From Microvelia longipes (Eukaryota; Arthropoda; Insecta; Hemiptera; Veliidae): 64,000 nucleotides of DNA. This document shows, in pieces, positions 26,036-64,000 of this stretch; the first letter of the stretch is position 1; every line of letters begins with the position of its first letter. Made by a program: the position numbers and the translations under genes. Under the pieces are notes generated by a model. The model worked only from the letters and a program-made list of their open reading frames with translations. It was not told where the DNA came from and searched no databases. The stretch spans positions 40,465,296-40,529,295 of the forward strand of contig JACMZG010001913.1 of assembly GCA_018340805.1 (NCBI GenBank). Reading direction: 5' to 3'.

Positions 26036-26194
26036 TCATTATATTTCAATAAAACTTAGGACTAAAAATAAATTCTTAGTAAGAAAAAGTATGTAATGCC
26101 ACTATACAGCAAAGGGAACGTTGCTGACTTGTATTCAACGAATAACCTGCAACGCCTCTGCAGGCAATTTGTTTGCCCTCGTCAGTCAAAAAAA

Positions 26195-26380
26195 TAATTA
26201 CCAGCTCAGACTTGATCAAGGGGACTTTAGTTCTATAAAAGGTTTTGAATGATTTATTCAATTAATATATTTCACTTATCTATAAGATACGTGAAATATA
26301 TATTAATTGAATAAATCATTCAAACATTTTTATAGAACTGGAGTTCTATAAACTTTCCAGTGCTACAAAGAACTAACTAT
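26195..26380. repeat. family B repeat, inverted copy 2
   Basis: It carries ATTGAATAAATCATTC and its inverse GAATGATTTATTCAAT around a centre at about 26280, so it is a fold-back version of family B. The flank AACTTTCCAGTGCTACAAAG is the inverse of the 13949 end. Confidence 0.7.
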
Positions 26381-26584
26381 AATAATTACCAGCCTCGACA
26401 GGTAATTTCCATAGCCTGCCCTCGCCTCCGGACTTATTAACACTCGTCATCGAAACTCCATTTTGTTGCCTAATAGTATATTATAATACACTATTTTTAT
26501 AATAGTGAGTTTCTAACCGCTTCTCCTCTTTTGGACAATGCATGGACCACTCCTCTTCAACTTTCTGTGTTCTCAATGTATGGA

Positions 26585-26985
26585 GGCCTCCAATAAAAAA
26601 ACCAAGGATCCTCCAAGGTGGATGGACAACTCCTCAAGGTGGAATGGACAACTTGGACAAAAACCAAGGATGGTGGATGGACATTGACAAAACCCAAGGA
26701 TCCTCCAAGGTGGGGACAACTTGAACAAAACCAAGGATCCTCCAAGGTGGATGGACAACTTGGACAAAAACCAAGGATCCTCCAAGGTGGATGGACAACT
26801 TGGACAAAAACCAAGGATCCTCCAAGGTGGATGGAACAACTCGGACAAAAACCAAGGATCCTCCAAGGTGGATGGAAACTCGGACAAAAACCAAGGATCC
26901 TCCAAGGTGGATGGACACTGGACAAAAAACCAAGGATCCCAAGGTGGTGGACAACTTGCAAAAACCAAGGATCCTCCAATGTTAG
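26585..26985. repeat. 40-bp minisatellite with GGATCC in each unit
   Basis: About 10 copies with core CCAAGGATCCTCCAAGGTGG then ATGGACAACTTGGACAAAA. The period is exactly 40 in the centre (CCAAGGATCC at 26731, 26771 and 26811). The unit has no stop in several frames and 40 is not a multiple of 3, which explains overlapping open frames on both strands. GC content is far above the surroundings. Confidence 0.93.
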
Positions 26986-29900
26986 ATAGCAGGGGTGCCT
27001 GGTCCCAGACATTCCAGGTTCGATCCCAGTTAGGGACTCAAGGATCTTCATGGGAGGAAATAGAAATCTTTTAATTTACCATCCTCTGAAAGGAATGTTA
27101 AGCCGATGGTTCTGAGTCTGTGCCATTTCAGAAACCCGTAAAAGAACCCTAACCCTAAATGAATCTGTGGTTTTATTTAGGGTATCATTTCTAAAATTTA
27201 AATCCCTCAATACTAGTTTATAATATGTTTCTGCCTTATGGTTTCAAAGCGGTAAAGCTTAGTCTGGCAATACGGCACGTTTTTAGAAACTTATATTAAA
27301 GCCAAGGCTCTTCTGTGGATTAGGTAGAAAAATGCCTGCACTAGGACTCATAAAGTAGACACAATCTTATACCCAAGGGAGTTAGCAAAGAGGGGCAAAA
27401 ACGTGGCCTACTTGCCAGGTATCTATCACTTCTCTCTCATTACTATCACTACCACACAGGGTCCAGTCATTGCTTTCATTTTCTGACTATATAATAAAAG
27501 CTAGAAACAAAGTTCATATTTATGCAAGTTTTCTTTTAAAACACATTGAACAAATCATATCAGCAAAATACGCAAAACCAGTTATTTCAAATATCTAACT
27601 ACAACCAAAATTAGCATACATAATATAGTGGCACAGTAAATGTAGAAAGATAGAAGATGCGTTTTGATATTTAAATGGTGGACACCCATCAAGTATCAAA
27701 GTGGATAAAGCTCTTGAGTGGTTAAAGGGTTTTCATCTACAGTTTTTAGTAAGTATGTTTTACTTAGTAAATATACAAAAGAAACAGGGTAAATATAAAA
27801 AAGACACATTTTTTAAACAAAATTTAATTTGTTCCTTTATTTAGTTTTTTTCAGATTTTTTTAATTTTTTAAATTCATATTTCTAATAAGATTTAATTAA
27901 ATATATATTGTCTCTCACTATGTTAGTAGAAAATCCACTTTAAAAATATAAATCTTATTATTTTAGTTCTTCGAGAGACATTGGTTTAATAGGGCTTTAC
28001 ACCTACAAGAACCTTTATTTTTTTAATACAATTTTTATAATATAATAAAAAATATTGTCTGTACGTTCTAATAATATAGAGCACAAAGTAAAAAATCAAA
28101 TATTCAGTATAGCAAATTATTATTATTAAAATAATTTGCCTTTATTTGTTTTATTACTCATTAGAACATTGAAAGAAAAATAAAAATTAAAATAAAGTAT
28201 CCACTTCTTACAAAAACATTAATTTTTGTTATAAATGGCAACAAATCTATAAAAACACCAATATTCCAGTAACTTATAATAGATTTTTAAAAATATAAAT
28301 AAACTATAAATAAACAAAATGCATTGAATATTTAATAAAAAAGTTTTTTCTCATAAAAATAAATAAATTAAAGATAAAAAAGAAAGTAAAAATAAAATTA
28401 TAAATGACAGACAATGAAGAAATACAAATATCAATAATTAAATTTATTGAAATTAATACATTTCTAAATAAAATATTAATTATTTTATTTTTATCCCCCA
28501 ATTATTACAAAACCATAATTTTAGACATTAAAAAAATTATAATTCCATTGTTATAATTATTTTTAAATTAAGAGCTAATTTCAACTATTCAAAATCAGGT
28601 AAAAAGCAGTTGTAAAAAATAAGACTGGAGAATGATGGAATACATCTAGAGTTTCATTAATAGGTTTTTTTAAGTTTAGATTTGCTTCAAAGATGGTAAA
28701 AAATACAGTGATAAGAGATAAATAAATACATTTTTGATTTGGATTCCAATCTCTCCCTAGTCTTAAACCAAAACCAAAAATATTATTGATAGTGGAAATA
28801 TTGAGGATTTTTGTAGTTAGCACGGAATACCTATTCCAACAAAACTAACTTAACTTATTTTCCCTAAAGAATAATAATATATTAATAATTAATATACTTA
28901 TCTATTAAATGAATTTACAAAATATACTTTTACTTAAAAAAAGTATAAGTATAATAGCAAGTACCATTAAAATCTATGCTTCAACCTGATTTTAAAAAAT
29001 TCATTCGAAAAATATCAATATTGATTACATTTATTATTAGATCTCACTCGTTTTAAAAAAAAATATCATAGCTTTTTCTATGTATGTAGTCTGATCTATC
29101 ATATTTAATATTTTGTAATTAGCTTTTTTTTAGTTTTATTTAATTAAAAAACTATATAACAATAATAATTCAGTCATAAAAAGGTCTTTTACAGATTATT
29201 CTGCCTACTTTCACGTAAAATATTTAAGGATTACACAAAATAAAAACTATTTTAACTCTGAAGACTAGTATATTTGCTTTTATTAATCGAAACAATATTT
29301 TTAACTAGTCTCTACATATAATTTTATATAAATATTACAAATATTTAAAATTTTAATTATAAACTGAAGAAAAATTAACCATGAATATTAAAAAAGTAAG
29401 GATCAACTAGAAATATAAAATAAGACAAATAAATATTTTTATTTTTTTAATTTTTTATTAGGCAAAGTCCAATTATATAAACTTTATAAACTACAAAAAA
29501 ACACAAAATAAATAACAATTACCAACTAAAAATTTAGCAGGAAGACAACAAAAATCAATTATTCCATTTCAGTATTCCGATAGAGTTCCAAAAGTCCGAA
29601 TCGATTTCAAAATGTCCATCTTGTAAATAAATAATGGGGGTCAAAATAAAGAGCAAGCAATGATGATTTCTTTCTCATTTAACATTAATTCAAACACAAA
29701 AAAATAATAATTATAAAACAAAATAAATAAGTAAATAATAAAATAAAAATAGTTTTTTAAGGAAGACATTAAAAATAAACAATCCGTATCAAATGTATTT
29801 ATTTTAGGACTGTAGTAACACAATTTAAAAAAGGCACAAAATCAATTTGGAAAAAAATAAGAAATTGAATTTTGTCAATTAACTATTAAGTTTTTTCAGA

Positions 29901-30580
29901 TTGCAAAGACTAAGTATCTATTTTTAGCTCGTTTTCAACTATCTTGTAACGATTAAAACAAAAAAAAACTAAACATCATTCCACAAAAGGGCACATATAA
30001 TATTTTGTACTAAACCTATTTTAAAATGGAATGTTACATAAAATAAATAGGTAATTTGAATACATTAACACTGCAGATTTTTTAACAAATTACAAGTGAA
30101 GATCTTAAAACTCCGACAGATTTAAGTTCAAATAAGAACAACTTTAATTTATTAAAACATTTTTCTGCCAAGTTTGTTTTGATACGAAATTATTAACTAG
30201 GAGTTTTATAAAATTAGGATTCGTTTGGTAGGGAAATAAAGTCCTGATACCAGTATAGTAGAAATACTAAGTATAGCAATACAACAAGAAGTCGTTTCAA
30301 ATTTACTCTTTGTATTCCAACAATAAAAAACCCCAAAATAAAATAAAAAATCTTATGTTCTTATAGATTTTTTTAACTTATATTGACTTTTAAGTTGTTA
30401 TTAATTTGTCTATAACTAGCAATGCTAATATTTGGCAGATACTTTACAATTTAAAAGATGATATAATGTTTTATGTAGACAGTTAAGAATGTATCATCTT
30501 TCATCATTATCTTAGTAGCAATAGAGTATTTACATTATTTATATCATATAGCTCTTAAGTATTGATGTACTCAACCCAGA
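26986..30580. other. AT-rich intergenic sequence downstream of vigilin
   Basis: At 27005-27045 a T-arm-like CCAGGTTCGATCCCAGTTAG recalls the tRNA-like repeats. Beyond that I see no gene, only A/T runs and chance open frames such as 28304-28501 and 28581-28823. Confidence 0.5.
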
Positions 30581-30690
30581 ATACCAATTATTGATATACT
30601 TAAACCAAAATTCCAATTATTGATATACTCAAACCAGAATTCCAATTATTGATATATTCAAACCAGAATTCCGATTATTTTAAATATATC
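30570..30690. repeat. 29-bp tandem repeat, 4 copies
   Basis: Unit with ATTGATATACTCAAACCAG then AATTCCAATT. Substitutions rise toward the left edge. Confidence 0.88.
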
Positions 30691-30699
30691 AATAAGAAT

Positions 30700-31925
30700 G
30701 TAAAATAGATTTAAAAAAATTAAATAAGAGAAAACCAATGGCTTTGTGATGTGACATTAGTGATATTATACTTTAACATAGATCTATTGATAAACATACA
30801 AGAAATATACTAGAATATTGGATATACTAGCCTTCACATACAAATAATTTTAAACAGTAGCTGTAACTGTTTTTTCCTAAAGTATTTGTAATTTTATGGC
30901 TTATATATTTGAAATTTTGGGAGAATATTTAATGGACTTAAAATTTAGTGATACTTTGAAAATCAGTACTACCTTTCCAGCAAATACTCTATTGTTGTGC
31001 CATTGGAAGTAGCAATCAGAATTACAATTTTCCTGAAACTTCAGCCAGTACAATATCAAAACCCATTTAGGCCTCCGTTCAACTCATTTATCATATTTCA
31101 GCCAAATGCTTTACTAACAGAAGTTAGTGGCAGTAATTTTTTATGGATAAACAGATTTAATATATATTTTTGCTTTTCAATTCTTTTATCTACATAATTA
31201 AAACAATACTCTCTCTGCATTAAGTAATAGAATAAGTAAAAAGGAAAAAAATATTTTTTTTTTAATCAATAATGGTTCTAAATAAAACTAGATCAATAAA
31301 ATGTTGAACTATTTTAAGATAAAATGTGTTTATCTTCAAATGAAAAAACAAGCAATATGTAATTAGATAACAACATAACTATAAACAAATGGTAGTTGAG
31401 ATATAAAGGTATAATGAGAGTGAGATAATCAAACAAAAATAACCAGATAATAGAGAAAAAAATTGAAATAAGATAAAAGAAACAAAATAAAAAATAATAA
31501 AAACAAATAATACATCAAACATTAATAAATTATTTTAAATTTATTTATGGAGAAGATTTTAATATAAAAAATTTCTTTACACAAATTTTCCATAGAAAGG
31601 GTAAATAAAATAAATGTCAAAAATAGTATGTGTCGCAAACAAAAATCAAAATTTTAAAAATCATACAGTAATAATAAAAAAAAAAAATATAAATAAGTAA
31701 GAAAAACATACAGAAGGAGGAAGAGAGTTAAATAAAAAACAAATATTTAGAATATAGAATAGTATGAGCCAAAAATACATTTTTAATAAATAATAGATTA
31801 AACAACATATTTTTTATATTAAATATACACATTCTTGGAAATTTCATAGTATTGTATTTATAATAAGTATTTCATAAGGACTAATTATAACCTATAATAA
31901 CCTTCCATTTAAAAAAGAACAAGGA
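30700..31925. other. AT-rich sequence, no gene seen
   Basis: Long A-rich stretches downstream of the vigilin polyadenylation signal. No domain-bearing frame. Confidence 0.5.
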
Positions 31926-31929
31926 TGAC

Positions 31930-32419
31930 AGAATCAATATAATTTATTAAAAAAAATAAGATTGAGCACACTTTTCCAAATGAAGAATTTGGCAAACTTC
32001 GTAAAGAACTTTTTTCTGATTCTGTGGCAAACATTTTTCAAATCCTGAAACCTAAAAATAATAATTAGTCTGGAATTTTATATACATAATAAGAGTTAGT
32101 TTCAGCAAGGCCAGTAAGTACAAAATAAAACAGATCAAACAAAACTTAGCAGTTAAAACAAACCTCAGATCGCAAGAAAAAACAAAGGATCGTTTTCATA
32201 ATCCTTCATTAGCTTAATTTTTAAGCTAAAATTGCAATAAGAATGAGGCAGAAGTTTTCCTAAATCTTATTCGTGACGGGATAAACACTTTAAGCACACT
32301 AGATCAAAACTTAGATAAATAGGCACCATGCTTGAATATTATACAAGAATGTGATATTTAATAATTAAAATATAAAAAGGTTAAAACGTTGTTGAGTTAG
32401 AAGGCTAAGTACTAAATGT
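31930..32419 (-). other. probable vigilin 3' UTR
   Basis: AT-rich sequence after the stop with no coding signal. The first good minus-strand AATAAA hexamer lies at 31943-31948, so the message probably ends near 31920-31935. An AG-rich acceptor-like stretch near 32050 could add an extra splice in the UTR. The exact 3' end needs transcripts. Confidence 0.5.
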
Positions 32420-60982
<28,563 letters not shown>

Positions 60983-61105
60983 ACCTCACACTGCAATTGC
61001 TCTTTATAACCCCCACAAAATTAAAAAAATAAAAAGGAAAAAATTAAAAAAAAAAACGAGGAATCCAGTCAACGCGCCGTGTCTTACAGTAACACTGAAA
61101 CAAAA
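60983..61105 (-). promoter_or_regulatory. vigilin 5' UTR / proximal start region
   Basis: Upstream of the ATG the minus strand reads through an A/T-rich leader and a short GC-richer patch around 61055-61082. It then reaches TTTCAGTG at about 61092-61098. That hexamer fits either an insect-type initiator (TCAGT) or a 3' splice site of a leader intron. I cannot choose between these. Confidence 0.3.
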
Positions 61106-61194
61106 AGAAATCAAATATATGTTACTATAAATAGTAAATGAATGCATAATACAAGGGATGATGTCCTAGCATTAACTGCAGCAAAAGGTACATT

Positions 61195-61880
61195 TTATTC
61201 AATTAAATTGCTAATAATACATCTTTCACGTCTTCGGATCAGCTTTGCTCGTCCTCAGATGGTAAATTTTGTGGTTAACACTTGTTTCATTCTCAACGGT
61301 CACCCATACAGCACAAACCACACTCAATACTGCTTAACTTTTATGATCCAACAAATACCATGGATATACTTGTCGTATTGAAACGAAACTTAGTGTACTT
61401 ATTTAGTACAAAAAGGTACTAAATAACGCTAGGTATACTTGCAGCGAATTTCAACTCAATTGGAAAAACATACACAAGTCAAGAGATAAAAATTAAACTA
61501 ATGCTGATAATAAGATGAAACTTAGCATACAAGTCAGTCTTTTACATGGCTACATCTGCGCCAAATCTTTAATTCAATTACAACATTTTTTTGTTTAATG
61601 ATTTCTCAAAATTTTTGCTGAATCATTATAGTAGGTTTATGACATCATAAACCAGATAGCACAACTACTCCAACAGATCAATTTTTTTACTAAGTTTCAA
61701 CTCTCTAGCATAAATACATTGAGGGCTACCACGATTACAGACACACGCACATACAGACAGCCAACTTAGTGAAAACCACTCAAGAGGTTTTTAAAAACAC
61801 TTGAAACAAATAATTCCGGTACCAAAAACAATACTTTTCCGATATACCCATGGTATAAATAATTTGTACAAAAGACTCAA
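61195..61880 (-). repeat. R1 copy F upstream of vigilin
   Basis: Blocks GCTTTGCTCGTCCTCAGATG, 5S-like (61290-61353), CTCTAGCATAAATACATTG, CA-rich and CCCATGGTATAA in R1 order. It sits 90 bp or more upstream of the presumed vigilin leader. Confidence 0.75.
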
Positions 61881-61884
61881 AGTC

Positions 61885-62620
61885 GCAGTGCAAAAGGTTT
61901 TACACCTACCCTCACAATTAATAATGGTACAAATAAGGAAAAGTAAAAAACTGATTAAAATCAGTGTAAAAAATAATTACTAATATACTTATTTTTTGTT
62001 TTACACATTTAGTATATAAAATTTGTTTTTTTTTTTTTTACTTTTTTGCTCAGCATGGATGATGGACCTATCAAGTTTAAGATCCAGCTATGTCAAAAAA
62101 ATTATAATTAGTGGCAACTTTAAATATCTTTAATTACAAATATATGCCAAAATAAATTGTTTACGTTACTTTGACAAGGCACCTCTGCCTCAGCCCTCAA
62201 GCAAATAGATAAATAGATAAAGTAAAAAATGAAAGAATTAAAAAAATATAGTATTTGATTTTTTACTTTGGTAGTACTGCATTGCTAGTATATATTTCAA
62301 AAACTTGTAGTGTTTAAGAATTTAAGATAACCATAGACACATATAGCTGTCATTTAATGTTATAAGAAATAAGCTCCAAATGTTTTATGCAATTTCTTTG
62401 TAAACCTTTTTAATCATTTCAAGATACAATTTATTAAAAAACTGTTACAGATCGCTGAAAAATAGGAGCAAATAGAGTGAGTAACCTAAAGAACCTAAAT
62501 AATCAGAATACAGACAATATTGGGATACTCCCAAGTGATTGCTCCAATTTGAAACAAGTTTTTAAGAGGAAGCAAAAAATCACTTTTCTAAGACAATTAT
62601 GGAAACGAAATCAGAACACA
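61885..62620. other. intergenic sequence upstream of vigilin, no gene seen
   Basis: AT-rich with a T-run (62021-62039). No exon of vigilin was recognised. Confidence 0.4.
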
Positions 62621-62625
62621 CACAC

Positions 62626-62961
<336 letters not shown>

Positions 62962-62964
<3 letters not shown>

Positions 62965-63640
62965 GGTGGATCGAAAAAACTTTTTTTTTTATTTTTAAAA
63001 CGTAATAGTGCGGAAAAGTTGTGCACTGTTCTAACAAACAAAAAGAGCCCAAGAAATCGAAAATCGGTTAATATCTTCCGTTCGCGCATCGGCGGCAAAG
63101 TTTACTAAATTTGAAAAAAACATCGATTTTTTTTAAAAAAATAAAAAATACAAATTATTAAATTACTAACGTGTAATAGTATTTTTCGTGTAGGTGAAAG
63201 GTAAAAGTAAACAAATACAATTAATTATTATAATATTTATAAAATCTTTCGTTCGCGCATTGCGTAGGAAATAGGTAATTTGTACCGTTTTTATCATGCA
63301 TTTCTGCAGCCTTTCGCCCCGTCCACGAGGAGTTGTCTGCAAGAAGTTCAACCTATGCCCAACCCAACCAACCATCAAATGTAGGCATGCTACGTGATTT
63401 TGAAAGAAAATATTTTAATTATTTTTTTAATTTATTTATTTAAACCGGCGAAATTGAGTCAAAAGTCTCCTCTTTCATTCCGCCAGCACTCAAACAATAC
63501 AATTAATACCATAATACAACATATCTTACAACTAAACTAATTTAAAGGTGTAATTGAACTAGTTAAATTAGTAAATGGCTTTTCTTTTTAATAATTTAGT
63601 TTGAAGAAAAGAAAAAGCTATTTTTTATTCTAAAACAAAT
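62962..63640. other. repeat-like sequence starting AGGGTGGATCG, no gene seen
   Basis: Two blocks CGTTCGCGCATCGGCGG (63081) and CGTTCGCGCATTGCG (63251) repeat about 170 bp apart. This could be the inner part of a DNA transposon whose other end is not in the window. Confidence 0.4.
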
Positions 63641-64000
63641 GGCTTGAAGTCAGATTTTGTGGAACAGTCAGTCATTAAAAAATAGAGTAGATTTTCTAAA
63701 TCCTTCTCTGTTTGTTAAGCCACATACTTTTGTTAAGGCTTCAGATACCAATTTCTTTCACCAGCCACTGTGGCATGGAAATGGCTATACGTTTGAAATC
63801 GTCGTTTCGTCGACATTACGTCGTTACGCGAAAAGCAACTGTATTCAGGGTGAGTGAAGTAGGCGTTTCTCTCTATTGCGGGCTCGACTACTTGAAGCAA
63901 TTTTTTAGGTAGTTTGAATTATGCTGAAAATGCGTTAAAGGCCGTCTTTATGCTGTGATGTTTTTTAAATGTTAAACCAATCCGGCATTTACGAACTTAG
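63640..64000 (+). promoter_or_regulatory. possible leader exon or promoter zone
   Basis: A less AT-rich stretch with CG dinucleotides (CGTCGTTTCGTCGACATTACG) ends in ATTCAG|GTGAGTGAAG at about 63847-63856, a textbook 5' splice site on the plus strand. It could be the first exon of a gene transcribed away from vigilin. No protein evidence. Confidence 0.22.

Noticed and set aside
26557..27051. Repeat protein of 164 codons (LEDPWFL-type repeats)
   Set aside because: Product of a 40-bp minisatellite open in several frames; no start context or splice support.
27140..27160. AACCCTAACCCTAAA resembling a telomere repeat
   Set aside because: Only two units, in a non-telomeric setting; most insects use TTAGG.
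28304..28823. Two minus-strand frames downstream of vigilin
   Set aside because: Low-complexity AT-driven frames with no family resemblance.

Overview
The window is an AT-rich, intron-rich and repeat-dense piece of an animal nuclear genome. It is most likely from an insect or other arthropod: a vigilin orthologue with short exons sits in small to medium introns full of MITEs, SINEs, LINE remnants and long (TA)n microsatellites. I cannot name the species from the sequence.

The one host gene I can support is a complete vigilin (HDLBP/Dp1 family) gene on the minus strand. Its coding part runs from an ATG at 60982 to a TAG at 32420 in 18 coding exons. Every exon has AG/GT splice borders and a consistent reading frame, giving a predicted 1241-residue protein. 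That compares with about 1268 residues for human vigilin, as I recall it. The protein has one degenerate N-terminal KH-like module, 14 KH modules with recognisable GXXG or degenerate GXXG slots, and the conserved basic C-terminal tail ending in APWGPRR. Such proteins bind RNA through many tandem KH domains and act on mRNAs and ribosomes at the ER.

The region right of vigilin (61-64 kb) holds a 5S-related repeat, a 336-bp (TA)n tract and possible upstream or promoter sequence. The region left of vigilin (1-32 kb) has no host gene I can support. It contains a tandem AT minisatellite (1.1-1.8 kb), a LINE whose two ends both match a local tRNA-derived SINE (2.7-8.3 kb), a 3.4-kb DNA transposon with about 0.7-kb terminal inverted repeats and a broken transposase (8.5-11.9 kb), a Harbinger-like hairpin MITE (13.6 kb), an intact SINE with a 14-bp target-site duplication (16.7 kb), a 41-bp minisatellite (17.6-18.5 kb), inverted-repeat elements (20.9-23.0 kb) and a 40-bp minisatellite (26.6-27.0 kb). 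From 27 to 31.9 kb I see AT-rich sequence with little structure.

The most interesting signals are in the repeats. (1) Several unrelated-looking palindromic repeats, mostly in vigilin introns, carry a CTGAWGA / short stem / GAAA motif that can be folded as a compact hammerhead-ribozyme-like core, some with matching stem I and stem III. (2) A roughly 0.7-1-kb dispersed repeat with at least six copies contains, on its reverse strand, a segment closely resembling the internal promoter half of 5S rRNA. (3) The LINE appears to have the SINE's tRNA-like head at its 5' end and the SINE's tail at its 3' end, so the SINE could be an internally deleted form of the LINE. (4) Vigilin intron 16 carries a 2.03-kb fold-back element with arms of nearly 1 kb, and intron 11 a near-perfect 355-bp palindrome. 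(5) Nested insertions with clean target-site duplications (hAT in the 5S-like repeat; mariner-like; Harbinger-like) give relative ages.
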